Shown here one piece after another: positions 19,430-32,607 of a DNA stretch of 64,000 nucleotides. Numbering within the stretch: the stretch's first letter is position 1; every line of letters starts with the position of its first letter. The position numbers and the translations under genes were made by a program. Under the pieces are notes generated by a model that saw nothing but the letters and a program-made list of their open reading frames with translations, was not told the origin of the DNA and made no database searches. The DNA is from Eopsaltria australis (taxonomy: Eukaryota > Chordata > Aves > Passeriformes > Petroicidae), in NCBI GenBank assembly GCA_034509425.1, contig JAVTVJ010000509.1, forward strand, positions 180,207 to 244,206, in the 5' to 3' direction.

Positions 19430-21829
19430 TTTGGGGAAAAAAAAAGAGGCAAAAAAGTCATAATTAAAAATCAGATAAATTAGTTTTAAAACAGTTGAAT
19501 TGTCCCAGAAACCTTATGGATTTTAAAAATAATCCTCACAAACTTCTTAAACAGTGATAACAATAATGACTTAACTGAAGTTATACATAACAGAATTGCA
19601 TTGGAAGAAAAAAAAGCAATAACTGAACGCTCCTTGGACCACCCAGGCGTAACCCATCATCTAACTGGGTCTGACATGTGGGATCAGGGATTGGAAAAAC
19701 GGGTTGCTCTGCATAAATTACGTGTGCACCAGCCAGGAGGCAGTGTGAGTGGGTCGCCTGGTGCTAGACCTGATGGGCCTGCTGAGAAATGCTTTGCTCT
19801 CAGGCAAAGTGCTGGAAGGATTCTATCAATTTTATTGAATTTATTTTAAAGGTCTTTGAGACATAATTTCTCTCTCTTTTCTGCAAGGCAATTCATTCTA
19901 TGGTTAATTGTGAGCACAGCCAAATAGTTTACATTAGGCCTATAGCAATATTAGGGCAAAGGTTTGTCAAAGAACAATGTAGCCACTAGAAATTGAAGGC
20001 GCCTTATTATAAATACTGGAGGCAAAAGAAGTCCCAAAGCAAAAGATTTAATGAACTAGACAAATCCTTTGTCACTTGACAGTCTGCAGCATTCTTTCAT
20101 GTAGTAGGAGAAAACCTTCAGAAATCTGGTAAATACAAGATACGAAGCCCTCTCCCACAGTTTGGTTTTTTTATTCCAGATTAAAAGATTGAATGATCAC
20201 ATAAAAGTTTTCTATTTGGCATGTGGCAGATTATCCCTTTGCCAAACATAAATACATAAAGATGTCTGCAAAGACTTCATCACAGCTTGGCAGTAAAGAA
20301 AAGTGGAGTCTTTGAGATGAGAACAGAAGCAAATCAGGAAAGGATGTGCTACATATCAAGATCTTCTGTTCTTCCCCTTTGCAATCTAAATTACATTAGG
20401 TCTTCTCCAGCCCTTGGGCAGACAAACTCTATAAAGGAATAAAGATGTCAAGCACAGACCTTAACTTTGCACAAAGCTGCAATGATTTAAGAAGTTCTTA
20501 ACCCAGAGGTCTTTCTTGGAACCTTTCTTCTGGGGATACTTTCTTCCCAAGTTCTTGTGCTGAACAGATGGGATCACAGAAGCATTCTCTTTGGACCATT
20601 TAAAGAGGTGATCTGAGTTAATTTGCCTGATTTTTCCTGAATTGAATGATGAAAAATTCACCTCTTATTCCACCAGAGCTGAAAAACCTCTCAGCTCCAG
20701 CTGATGCATCCATGCAGGCCTGAGGCTCCAGCTGGCTCTGCAGGGGCAGGTCAGCTCTGAGTTTTTAAGTGCAGTTCACAGATTTACCCTAGGTCATTAG
20801 CAAATCAGAATAAAACCCTGATTTTGTTAATTAGAGATTGTTATCTTTGTTCAAACACTGCACTGAAAACAAAGATCATCATTTAACTGTTAACAGTTTT
20901 GTCCTTTGGGTCTGTCCCTTGAGTTCCTCTGTTTCACACATGCAATTACTTTCCATATATATAATTGGTTTTGAATCTCCTCGAATGACAGTGAATATTG
21001 CTTCCCTCTTAGGCCATCAGTTATACTAAAATTAGCTCATCTTAAAACCATTGAAACTCACATGAAAAATATGTTTTAATATGATTGTCATTGCTCAATG
21101 CAGCTTGATTTTAACTTGGGGTCTATAAAGATTAAAGCATTTAGCTAATGAGACTATGTCGGAAATTACCAGAATAATGGAATATGCAATGCCTGATGAT
21201 ATATTTTTAATGCTTAGGGATTTTTTAAGTACCCTTACAATAAATAAGAAGGAAAGAATAAAACATGTTTTGCTCATACAAAAAGATACTAAGACTGCCT
21301 TTTCTTTCTTTTGTCTTCATACAGATTATGAAGCTACATCAGTCAGGTCTTTGGGTGTTTCAGTAGCCAAGCAATCAAGTTTCTGTTTGCAGCTGTGCCA
21401 AGCAGAACAGTGCCTTCTAGTCATCTGCAAGGCAGTGATTCCCAGTGCCTTGCTATGACCCGCTCAAGTATGGACTGCAGTTCTCCAGCAGGTCAGTTCA
21501 TTGCTGTTATGATTTGGTTTTAAGGAGGACTTTTCCTAAACTGCTCCTATATCAGCAGCAATGTGGTTGTTTCAGACTTTTTTTTTTCACTGTTTGTGGA
21601 ATACCCTGAACACAAAGAAAATAGAGCTGAAAAGTAGTTCACAGAGTTTTAAATAGGTGATTTGAGTTAGAATCAAGTATCATCATGGCCCTGCCACCTG
21701 TTAACACAAACTATATTTGCTCCTATGAGCTTGTATAAAATCTAAGTTTTTTGCACTTTATTGGGTAAATTACATTTCTTTAGTTAGCAGTCCCCCACAA
21801 AGCAATTTATTATCCTAGTACAGAAATTA
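19430..21829. other. Spacer without recognisable gene
   Basis: AT-rich DNA. Short frames such as 20838-21029 and 21156-21458 show no family features. No transposon ends were recognised. Confidence 0.5.
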
Positions 21830-22484
21830 TGTCCTGGGTTAGTCAGGGAGGGGTCAAAATCTAGGAAGTGACCTATGCTGCAGGAAGGGATATAACTTCC
21901 TTCCTGGGAGAGAGAGCCAGTAGCTAGGTAGTTTTAAGGATTGATGTGTAGGTGAACCAATTAAAAATTTGTTCCACCTTCGAGGAAAGAACCATATATA
22001 AGCAGAGACCCTCTGAGCCTCTTCCTCTTTTGGCCTGCTGCTGTGTAGAGAGGAGCATCTCCTGCTTCTCTCCCTGGTAAGACACCCCCACCCCCTTCCT
22101 TCCAAAGTAGGGGGGGGAAGGGAGGTTTATGGCGGCCATGCCGCTGCAGCTGGGCATGGGGGAGGAACCGGCTGGAATTTTCAGCAGATACAGTTCAGCC
22201 GGCATGTCAGCAACACGAGACAAAAGAGACTTCTCTCTCTAAATGAACTGAAACAAGAGCTATTTCTGAGATGGTAAACTGACTGGAGGTCGAAGTGTTG
22301 TCTTTTGTGTGTTGTCAGGGAGAAAGAAATGGAGAGGTGGGGGAAGGAGGGGTGGTCTGAGGAGTTTATTCTGGTTTTTCTTGGGTTTTTTCCCTTTGTT
22401 TTAGGTATATTAATAAACTTTCTTTATACTTTATGAAGTTTGAGCTTGCTTTTCCTACTCCTAATCCTCATCTCACAGCAAACA
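21830..22484 (+). mobile_element. Probable solo LTR (ERV-L-like)
   Basis: Starts TGTCCTGGGTTAGTC and ends near CACAGCAAACA. A TATA box (ATATATAAG, about 21994) precedes a short GC-rich region (about 22120-22200). A polyadenylation signal AATAAA (22412-22417) is followed by a T-rich tail region. This layout, and the AATAAACTTTCTTTATA stretch, is typical of common bird ERV-L LTRs by recall. No internal retroviral sequence is next to it. The exact 3' end is uncertain by a few bases and no target duplication is visible. Confidence 0.65.
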
Positions 22485-24541
22485 TCAGGTAAAGTTTGCT
22501 AAGTGTGCTGCCATTTGGCCAGAACCTTGAATAGGCGAACTGGAACCAATACTGGAATACATTACTTATGGAAGTATAGAGCACTAAGTGAACCTAACTG
22601 GTAGCTCTAAAAGGCTGGAGTAGAAGTTTCTGTGAGAAAGCCCAAAAGCTGGAACCACTCATACATCGTAACAAAATTTTATCTATAATTTGTAGTGAGG
22701 AAGGGACCTTGTGATTAAGTGGAAACACTTCATTTTTTGTCAAGTAGAGATGGACATGGTAGGAAATAAATGGCCCTTGCATGCTGCAAAATCATTTTCA
22801 GATTGGAACTGTGTATAGAGATTAATTCAAAAGCTACAATGCACAAAGTTATTTCTGCTCTCCTTTCATGTGGTTTAAGTTCAGAGAGTCTACTGGGACC
22901 ATCAAATTCAGCAACAATGGAGTTAGGACTCAGATCCTGAAGCATTTATACTGCTTTCATCATCATGGTGCCTGGGAAACTGAAGCCTTGGTTCAGACTT
23001 GTTTATCCCAACACACATGACATAAGAAACAGCAGATTTGACACAAGGTAGGGCAGTGCTGGCTGCCATTGCTGGAGATGCCCAATGAGAGGTAGTCTTG
23101 GGGGGAGGCAACCCAAAGGCATCCTTGAAAAATTAGAAAGTACACAGTGGAAGGTGGTATTATGGGAATGGGAGCTGTGAGGTAACTCCAGACACTGAGT
23201 AAGAGGTTCAGGTGGGATAGACAGAGGCTGCAAGGAATCCAAGACACATGGTATGTAGCTGCAGAGCAAAAAAAGGAGAGTCTATGGAGAGACAGAGATG
23301 CACTGCTGTAGCCACAAGCCAAGAAGGTGCTCCTTGAATAAAAATTTTGATAGGTGCAATTGGGCAAGAAGACACATGTCAGAAACAGCAAAAAAAATTG
23401 TAACAGCAATCACACACTGAATCATAAAAATCCGGCCAAATATTTAGCTGAAAGATAGTAAGAAATATCATAATTTAGAAATACTATTTAGAAAAACTGT
23501 TGGTGATTTGGAGTTGTTGCCAAAGGTGCCAGCTGTGCTGTGGACTTGATTGACAGGCTAGATGGAGGCAGTTTCCATGGTCATGACCAAAAGTGCAGGA
23601 GACATAAACACAGACAGGACCAACTGCACACAATCAAACTAAAGGGCAGGCAGAGAGGGAGAGACTCGAGAGCTGTTGGGAAGTCAGGCTCACAAATTTA
23701 AAGTCACAGAGAAGTAGAAAAAGTTGGTAATCCCAGGACAGGCAGTGGCACTAAAGTGATGTGGGTGATGGAGAAGAATCTGGTCACAAGGGGGGGTCAC
23801 TCCCCGAGAACAAAGGCAGGTGTGTGGCCTCCATTGCAGCTGAGGAAGCTGTAATCCAAGCTATGGGCTGAGTGAGGAGCTAAAGATTAAGCATTGACCA
23901 TGTGGGAGTCAGGTCAGCAAAAGAAAGCCCTGTCATCCCCCAGATGAATTTGTCAGATTTTTAAAGGAGGTACAAAACAATATCAAGACTGGTAACCTCA
24001 TTATGTTCAGTGAGTGGTGTAGACTGTTTTTTAATTAAAGTGGGGAGAACTGTAAGAAACTAGATGAAAATCTATAGTATTCCTTCTAATGGACTGGAGG
24101 ACATGGTAGGAAGCTCCCTGGATATCAGGTAATAGTTGGCAGGCAGGTAGAACACTTAACCGTGGAAGCAGGTGGATGAGACCACTCTGACATTTCTGCT
24201 TGAGTAGAGATGTTATAGTAGAAAGAATAGAAAGGATTTTGAAAGAAATTTCAACTTAGGCTCCAGAGAAACTGAACACTATCCATACGTACATGAAACT
24301 CCGTCATGAAGGCCTCAGATACAAAAGCAAACACAATTGCAGCCCTGCACCCTGTGCAGGATTCATGAATGGGTAAATATCAGTGACTGCAATAGGGCTT
24401 TCTTGGCCAAAGAGCTTCTTGGGCTATGAAAATTCAAATTTCTTAGAAGTAATTTTTCCCTACATTTCTCTGAAAAGTAAGAACCTTTTAAGATTAAGTG
24501 GAAAGGAGAAAACCGAATAAAATCTGCCTCTTCTTTGTGGT
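22485..24541. other. Spacer without recognisable gene
   Basis: Non-coding DNA. Frames of 60-138 codons on the minus strand near 22594-23409 have low-complexity composition and no recognisable domain. It may contain decayed repeats that I cannot name. Confidence 0.45.
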
Positions 24542-24830
24542 GACCAGTGGCAGGGCCCAAGTGAACAGCCTGAAGTTGTGTCAGAGAGGTTTAGGTTGGA
24601 TATTAGAAAAAGGTTTTTCACCCAGAGGGTATTTGGTCACTGGAGCAGGCTCCCCAGGGAAGTGGTCACAGCACCAGCCTGACAGAGTTCAAGAAGCATT
24701 TGGACAATGCTCTCAGGCATATGGCATGAATCTTGGGGATGGTGCTGTGCAGGACCAGGAGTCAGACTTGATGATCTTTGTGGGTCCCTTCCAATTCACT
24801 ATATTCTGTGATTCTGTGATAATATATGAA
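24542..24830 (+). mobile_element. CR1 LINE, 3' end fragment
   Basis: About 290 bp resembling the CR1 3' region in sense orientation: a GGTTTAGGTTGGATATTAG block, GGAGCAGGCTCCCCAGGGAAG, GACTTGATGATCTTTGTGGG, and the terminal octamer-type repeat TTCTGTGATTCTGTGAT. CR1 is the main LINE of birds, normally 5'-truncated and without a poly(A) tail, as here. There is no coding part. Confidence 0.88.
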
Positions 24831-24839
24831 TCCTGAGAA

Positions 24840-27800
24840 TATGCATTCCTGTGCACATAAGGGACCAAGTCATCAGTTAGTGCAACTCAATTAATATCCA
24901 TCAAACAACATGTAAGTTATATGCAGAGTGTACGTATCTTGTTAGTTTTTTGTTGCTCATTTTGAGATGAGGAATCTATTCTTTTTATCAGGGACTATAA
25001 TTTCCTTCTGGAAAACAAGTAAAGAAAGGTACAGATAAGTCAATAATATTAATGGAATCTGCCTGTGTGGATTCACCATTCATAAAACTCTCCCACTCTT
25101 TAACTCAATAGTATTTGTTTCGTAATCCTTTATATTGTGTGCTCTCAAAGTATGTTTTGGAACAAACAGTTGTTCACATATTTGTTCTAAGCCAACACAG
25201 ATATGTTACATTCATAATTCTGTTTTGCATTCAGACAAAAGTTAATTTATTTCACCTTGGGTGCCTTATACTGGGGGAAAAAATCAAAAATTATATTTTC
25301 AGGTAGATAGTTATTTTCTTCTAGTATGTGCTTTTACATATGGTGAAAATATTTCTCACAAATATTTAGTAACACAAAGAGATTACATACATTCCTAGTT
25401 CTGAGATGGGCCAAGCATAATAAAAAGTCAGGAGTTATAGTGTTCTGAGGCTTTGCAGCCATGTCTCACGGCAAGGCTGTGTGCGCTAGCCACGCCTGCT
25501 CTGGCCACATACAGACTTTATATAAGGCCAAACCTCATCCACATCACTCTTCATGCACTCTGGTTTTCTTGGAAAGGAATGGGAGTGACCAGTCAGGGCT
25601 CTCTGGTGGCTTTTTCAATCTTATCCTCTAGGTAGCTGTGTAACAAGGACCTGTGTGGGTGTAGAGTTTACACTGGAGAGTTCAACTGTCCAGCAAGAGA
25701 TTAAATTCACCACTAACCTGTCAATATCCCTTCATCTTAAAAACCTGTGGCCTTAGGTCTAATTAGGTAGTGCTTCTTGTTTTGTTCTGTAAAAGCAAGT
25801 GGTCAGACTATATCTGTGATATATTTTATTGCTTTGTTTTCTTGCTGCTGTATTATTTATGGTCATGATCTTACTAGATACAGTAAATACAAATGGAAAA
25901 ATTTAAGGACCACAGGCTTGATAAAGGAAAAATACTAAAAATTTCATGAGTAGCCCTATTCTGTACTGAACCAGTGCCCTGTCATGGGCTTGCCTCCTGG
26001 AAATGCTGCCTCTTCAATTACAGATTAAGTTGAAGGTTTACTACTTACAAGAACAGTGCTGTACAAACCTTCTCTGATTTATTCTGAAAGCATGTGTATG
26101 CCTTTGATCCCAGATATGTAGACTTAAAGGTGAGGGTTGATTTTGTGCTAAGAATTGGGAGCAAAAGCAGGCAGTCCTGGTTTCATTTCCTGCCTGTGCC
26201 TCAGACTTCCTATGTAACTCAAGCTACTAAGCTCTTTGTTCATTATTTAATGCTCTGTAAAACTGGAATACTAATACTTCCTTTCCCTTTATATGCTCTT
26301 ATTCTTGCCTAATCAAATAGTTATTATATGCTTTCTTGCTCAATGTAGCTGGTGTTGCATTTGTGTATTAAGTAAGCAAGCACAAAAACACAGAACTTTT
26401 TTTCATATCTATGCATATTCAGAACTTGCTCATAAATGCAAATTCATCTCGAATGTGAGTACTTGCACAGTCTGCCTGTACATTCAAGTCTGTGTACTGA
26501 TCCAGAGTAGTTTCCAACTGGGCTTGATGAATAAGGTAGCAGTTTTCAGGACCTAAGAGTTCAATCAGAATTAAACTAGTTTTTTTCTTTATATAGCATT
26601 CATTATCAAGTAATGAGGAAGGTTCATTTTGCCCTATACTTCTGTTATTAAGGTTATTTGGTTGTAATCCTTAGAATCTATTTCTTCCAGATTTTTAGTG
26701 CATTATACTGGAGATCCAGTACCTTTGTAAATCAAGAGGTTATTCCTCTCTCTTTGCTTTACTCTTAGTTAATAAATTTTTAATGTAGCTAACTATCAAT
26801 TTGGAATTCTTAACTGGTATTTTCATGACAAACTGTACCAGCTGTGGATGGCCAGGCTGCCCTTTATGATTTTTCTCAATTTCCTTACAGCCTTAGAATG
26901 CTGAATAAAAGATTTATGCCCTATGTTAGTGGAAAACTCATAACAAATCTCACTATCAGTTAATGAATAGAAATACATTTGGATCTAAGGCTGATAAAGG
27001 GACTAAGCTGAGAAATGAAGTAGTGTTATTTACATCTCTTTACAAGAAACAACAGAAATTAATATCTTTATCATGTATCCTGACTAATCCAAACTTAAGT
27101 AAATATATTTATTATCTCCCCAAAGTGTTCCTGCAGTCTCAGTAGCTATGACTTTACTCTTTATGTGCTTTAATCCTGAACAGCCATGTAGATGTATATT
27201 TGCACTAAACCATGCTGTATCTTAGAACTTAGCTGTAGATAGAGGGATTGAGCTCTGATGCAAAGCATTGCCATTAGGGCAAATCATACCTATCAGCTGT
27301 GTCAATGGCAAACTATCAGCTTGTGTCAAAGAGCATGAGAGAAACAGGGTTATACAATCCCACTGTAGTTTTATTTTGGAACAAAAAGGTGCTCGTTGGC
27401 TCTGATCATTAAAACAATGAAAATGTTTCCTATGATTAAGATTGAGGACATATTGGTCCATAAAAAATGCAGTATGTTGTTCTTTTATTAAGCATGGGCC
27501 TGATCTGTTGGTGGCATATTTTAAAAATAAAAATGTCTAAATTTCTTGGCTCTTGAATCTAAGAAACGAAACCAGTAGCTGTTGATTTCCTGTATATCTT
27601 GCCTTTAAGGTTTCTATATTAGATTTTTATAATTTTATTTGCTTAGATGTTTTAAGGCTTTGTTAATACCTACCTGCTTTGTTTGGCAGATATCAAGCAG
27701 CAACTAGTGTCATGGAGACTACTAGTAAAGCTTAGTTCAAAATGTTTACTCTGTGCTGTAAGTATTGTTAAAAATTTCCTGAGTCCAAAGTGCAGGATGC

Positions 27801-28480
27801 ATCTTGTGGTTTTACATGCAATAGAACTGCAATTCCATTTGATTGATGTAGCTTTATACTATTTTGTTGTGAAAGCCATAATCTCTGTCCTATTCTTCAT
27901 CACATGTAGAATCTTAGTCCATGAAAGCTGCCAGTATAGGTTTAGATACTGTTTTCAGTTTTCTGTAGTGCAGGTAACCTCCCTGAACTCAGATGCCTCC
28001 AACAACAGAACTGTGGTGGGGAGGAGACAAAGGGTACATCTCTAAGACACTGCAAACATAGTCATCCCTCTTGATGCAAAAAGGCACAAGACCAAGGGAA
28101 TGAGATTATGACATAGCAGCTTTTGGATTGAGCTGACTCTGTGAAACTGTTTATGAGGGGGAGCAGCTAAGATATCGGGTAGTGAAAAATGGTGATTATC
28201 AGATGCTTGATGGGAACCACTGCTGAGGAGACACCTTCAGACAGACAGACAATTCATCAAAATAACAAAAAAGTCCTTTTCCTCTCAAGTCACAGCCTTG
28301 TCTTGTCTTGTCTCTTCTAAAACCACATTCAAAAAAATCCTTATTTAATATTACAACTCAATATATACAAAATATAGCAATGAAATAATCCAGGAAATCC
28401 CCAAGAAGCCCTTTTACCAAAATTATAAACAGCTTTTTGTATGACATTATTTTTTCTGGGAAGTTGTTGGTTGTTTTGTG
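24840..28480. other. Spacer without recognisable gene
   Basis: AT-rich DNA. The 120-codon frame at 27683-28045 starts at TTG and has no recognisable domain; it is taken as a chance frame. No LTR, CR1 tail or RNA gene was recognised. Confidence 0.45.
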
Positions 28481-28486
28481 TTTTGG

Positions 28487-28508
28487 TTTTTTTTTTTTTT
28501 TTTTTTTT
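28487..28508. repeat. Poly(T) run
   Basis: A run of about 22 T. It could be the reverse of an old poly(A) tail, but no processed gene copy was recognised next to it. Confidence 0.85.
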
Positions 28509-29811
28509 CCTGAGGGTCTAGTAAGTATTCCTTCCTGTGTATAAAGCAAAAACATCTCTTTCTGTAGAAAATGTGGGACTTCTGGACTACCCCTCAAAAC
28601 TCTGTATCTCCATTACTCCATCTAAGTTCACTTTGCTATTTGGAGCCTGCCCATTTTGAAGTTACTCATGATAGCTGTATGCTGGATGAGGAATTGGCAT
28701 TATTTTGTCAGAAATGCTATTTAGCTTTGCTGTGATGTCCTTTCTGGTAGCCTTACCATCTGCAAGTATATAAAAGTAACACCTGTTCAGTGAATTCAGA
28801 ATAAAGACAGTTTATGCAGGCAGCCACATAGAACATTACAGAAATTATCTAGTCGCCTGGGATATTAAAAAGAACATCAAGATAAAAAAATACTAATCTT
28901 ATTAAAAACTCCTACAGCACTGAAAAGCAGACAATAGGACTCAGGGTTTAGGAAAAAGATTGGTCTTTCTGACAAAGGACAGACATCATTAAAAATGCTA
29001 GAAGTTTGGACCAGCTCCACTGAAATTTAGGGCATTTCTTTGAATATGCACAGACAAAAGTGAAGAAAGAAATTAGCCCTCAGTTTCTAAATTTTTTAAA
29101 TAAACTGGTAAATGGAAGCCTGTTCCCTTCTTCTTTACCAGAGGGCTTTCTATTTAGCTCACATTTCATTTATTAACAATTCAGGTTCTTCTTGAAGAGA
29201 TGGAGCTTTATCTTCTGTCATCCCTTGATTCACTTTGCTGAAATTAAATGTTCAGGCTTTACTTGCCCATTAATATGGTATTCTAAGACACACCTATTTT
29301 ATGCATTCTAATTCCTTGTGCCTGTATGGGCTCACATGTTGAAACTTGCTACTCTAGTAAAAGTTTGTAAACAGTCCCCACGTAATCTTCTAAGACTCCT
29401 TTTCTCCCTTAGTTTTTAATACTTTTTCATGCGTTCATTATTAAAAGTTTTCATTGTATGAATACCTTTGCTGCAGAGATGCATTACATACAGACAGGCA
29501 CAGGTCTCCATGTACCATGGTCAAGCAGGTCAAATGAATCAGGATGTAGATAAGTGTTTCCTAACAGAGTTTATGTTAAGCTGGACAAACTCTGTGTTGA
29601 CTGAGTTTTGTCACACTAAAGCCTTATAAACATTATACATAAATACAGTCTTTGACCATTTAGCTGGCTAATAACTTTATTATTTTGGTTTTGTGGAATA
29701 GTTCAACTAAAGGAAGGCTATAGTTCCTCTGCCACTGTTTTTTACCACTCTTTTCTGTAACATGACAATTTTTCTATTGCAGGACTGGAAAAAGCACAGA
29801 GACCAGACAAC

Positions 29812-30000
29812 ATGCATCATTCAGGGACCTCCTCTGCCAGAGTCCTTATGCTTCTCACATTCCTGCTTTTATTCATCTCAGCCTTGAAATGTTCAGTTTC
29901 CAGCTTAGGAATAGAGTATGGAAGAAATTTAACAGTTTGCTTTATAAGATGCTGCCCCTGTTCGTGTTGGCTGATCTATATCACTGGACTTTGGCTGTAG
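29812..30000 (+). other. Small frame with signal-peptide-like N-terminus (possible exon, weak)
   Basis: An ATG opens 62 codons whose first 30 residues have a signal-peptide shape: a short polar start, then LMLLTFLLLFISAL, then a polar region with Cys. A pyrimidine-rich stretch ending in TTGCAG lies about 30 bp upstream of the ATG and could be a splice acceptor. I see no strong donor site downstream, and I do not recognise the peptide. It may be a chance frame. Confidence 0.15.
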
Positions 30001-30254
30001 GCGTGACAATTAAATAGAGGGCGTGATTAATTTCACACTCATGCCACTGTAAAAGGCAGCCACAGTAAATGGAGATAGAATGGTGTAAGACTCAGATTGG
30101 TTTCAGGCTTCTGTTACAATGCTGGTGTTAGACTTATAATATTGGCCAAGTCCTTCTTTCTCTCTTGAAAAGTGTGTATTTAACCACTTGGGGAATAGTG
30201 GCAGAGCAGCTTAAAATTAGCCACAGCCTTGGTCTTGGGCAATGGTCACTGAGC

Positions 30255-30320
30255 CGTTGAATAATTCAGCTTGGCAGGGACTCGAGAGGTCATCTAGTTC
30301 TACTGTACAGTAGAAAAACA
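30255..30320 (-). mobile_element. Possible CR1 3' scrap
   Basis: GCAGGGACTCGAGAGGTCAT followed by CTAGTTCTAC resembles the antisense of the CR1 3' end. It is short and diverged, so the call is tentative. Confidence 0.35.
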
Positions 30321-30509
30321 TAGCACAATTCAGTTATACTGCTTTAGTACTGCTGCCTGAGTCAACACAAGAAAAATAAAAAGAAGATAATTATTTACAA
30401 GTTTTTATCTAAAAGGAATGACTTCTGTAATTTTCTACTAAAATAATAATAATTTGTAAGTAGGTTTTCTCTGTATGCTCTGTGTTTGTTGTAAAAATAT
30501 GTACCAACA

Positions 30510-31152
30510 TTACGCGGTCGCCGGTGTCCGGGCGTGGACAGCTAGCCCCAGGGTTTTTGACTAGCGACTCGTCAGCGGCTGCAGCAAGCGTCCCTCACCG
30601 CCGGAGCGCCGGTTCGCTGCCGTGGGAATCTGTGCGTTCCCAGCCGCAGGTAGCTCACAGAGAGCAAGCTATCTCTATAGAGGCCAGAGGGATAGGGAGG
30701 GATCTTCTGGCTAGAGTAATAGAGACACAGAGGCGTGGGGTCCAACTGCGCTCTGGGCGTCTAGGGTCAGAAGACCCCGAACAGCTCAGTGCACCGACTT
30801 TTATTGTGAGGGCAACATCCAATCATATCACACTTGGTGGGAGGAACCAGGGAGGGACCAGGGGACTAGGACCAACCAGGAAGGGGAGGGGGAGGAGAGG
30901 GGATGATTGACAACCAAGGGGTACAATCAACTACCAAATGTAACAGAACTTTCTAGAACACAAAGATGACTGACAGGAGAGTGGCAGGTGCTTGAACTAA
31001 TAGGGGAAAGGGAACCACCCCTGAGAAACTCAGCCCACTTATGAGGCAAACCACCTCTGTCTCTGCCCTGGGGGAGACCTTAAACTTGGGCACCTTTATT
31101 GCACAGCTTCTCAGAGGGGACCGAGCCCTTTGGGGCTTCAAGCACGGCCACA
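30510..31152 (-). repeat. E3 3' LTR
   Basis: In sense it starts TGTGGCCGTGCTTGAAG. A polyadenylation signal AATAAA is at 30799-30804 (complement). The outermost bases at 30510-30515 have drifted from the other copy. The env frame reads into it as far as 31080. Confidence 0.9.
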
Positions 31153-32392
31153 TCTCCCCCTTCTTTTTTACTTAAAGAAAGGGTCTTATTCACAAAAGAA
31201 ATCATAAAGGTTTTAAAGCATCTTAAAAAACTCAAAATGATGAAAATAATAAGAAAAGTCCACAACAAAGTTTGTAAAATCTGGCTGATCCAGCCGGAGA
31301 TTCCCCAAACATGGAATAAATTGTCCAGTCAGTCTTTATTTTCTTGTCGTAGCTGGTGTAGCTGATTCTGCATGCGCTGGATGGTTTGATGGATGCTCTG
31401 GGCGTGTGAGGAGAGATTAAAGCAGCATAGTCCTTCAAACTCTTCACACCCGTGGCCGTGTGCGAGTAGTAAAAAGTCAATGGCAGCTCGGTTTTGCAAC
31501 GTTGCTTGCCTGGTCATTTCTTCGTCTGCGAGGAGGTCCGACAGCGCCCTTGATGTTAAATTGGCTTGTTTGCCCACCCAACACTCAAGGTGAGAAAGCT
31601 CACCGAGGGCCTTTGCTGCCGCCACCCAAGGGAGAAATATCGAGGCAGCGACCCTCTTCGAGAAGGACCAGGAGGTAACACTACTGTCGCAATTTGAATC
31701 CAATTCATGGGTGGCATGTTTTTGGCGGGCCTGCTTTGTGTTATTCCTCCATGCTAGAAGCTGGGTCCTTCCTGGTGTCAGCATGGACAATTTGCCTAGC
31801 GTGCACGGGCCTCCGTGCAGACGGGAGGGGATTCCCGCCCATGCCCGATCTCCACAGATAAGGAACATCCCTTTCGGGAGTTCCCTGGGATGCATTATGG
31901 ATGCAGACCATGTGTTTTCCGCAAAACTGCACCAAATTCCCTTGACATATAATTTTTTTATCCATCGCTGAGACATCTTTTTCTGGATTGCCAATTCGGG
32001 GTTTTTTTTTCCCTTACAGATGGGTCGAGCCAATTGTATGTGGGATTGAATTTGGTACAAAAGGCGGGCTGTGCTGACCCCACCAAATCCAATTCTTGGG
32101 GTTCAGCGTGCATGTGCGGGAGGGTCCGAATCCACACGTCCCAGCTGTGGGCCGGGTGGGCTTCAAGAAAGGTGGAACGATATTCGAGCGATGTCCAGGG
32201 AATCCCTACCAGGCAAGTTGACATGGAGTTCTCAGTTGCATAAGCATTCAGACAAAAGTCCTGCTGGCTGATCGACTTTGCCAGCGTCACCCATATGTTC
32301 TCTTTGGGTTGCTGCACAAGCCACGGGTCCGCCCATCGCATCTGCAGGACCAACACGATGACTGGTAGGAGGAAGCAAGATGTCAGCTTCAT
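31080..32392 (-). pseudogene. env: E3 env, broken
   Basis: An alpharetrovirus-type envelope gene in three frames: ATG at 32392 with a hydrophobic signal segment to about 31958, then 32060-31329 in a second frame, then 31268-31080 in a third. The first break lies next to a T9 run (32002-32010), a likely slippage indel. The middle part holds the fusion-peptide-like and CX6CC (CEEFEGLCC) segments. The SU/TM cleavage site has changed: where E2 and E4 have RQKR this copy reads RQKHAT. The last piece carries the membrane anchor and the LTR-encoded tail (EGGDVAVL). It cannot make a full Env. Confidence 0.88.
31153..31170 (-). promoter_or_regulatory. E3 3' polypurine tract
   Basis: In sense AAAAAAGAAGGGGGAGA touches the 3' LTR; it is translated within the env frame. 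Confidence 0.9.
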
Positions 32393-32444
32393 GCTGGGAA
32401 TCTCTCGGCTGGATTAACTAAAAGAGAACAAACTTATGTTAGAA

Positions 32445-32463
32445 CCTCTCTCCCCCTTTTCTT
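32445..32463 (-). promoter_or_regulatory. E3 second polypurine tract upstream of env
   Basis: In sense AAGAAAAGGGGGAGAGAGG lies just upstream of the env ATG, in the same position as the extra tracts in E2 and E4. Confidence 0.6.
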
Positions 32464-32607
32464 ATTACATAGAAGGATCGGGGTAGGGGAAACACACAAG
32501 GGAAGTCAGAGGGGAAGACAAGGGAAAGGGATTTTTCGGTGGGCAGGTATGGTCTTTTCTCAGATTGGTCTGGTTTAGAGTCTTTTGATCCTCGGAGAGG
32601 AGCCTTT

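Larger units (their letters stand above)
28509..30503. other. Spacer with one weak exon-like frame
   Basis: Mostly non-coding DNA. It contains the signal-peptide-like frame at 29812-30000 and a CR1-like scrap near 30255-30320, both listed separately. Confidence 0.45.

Noticed and set aside
27683..28045. Plus-strand frame of 120 codons
   Set aside because: Starts at TTG and has no recognisable features; probably chance.
28487..28508. Poly(T) run as the tail of a processed pseudogene
   Set aside because: No gene-like sequence or target duplication was found next to it.
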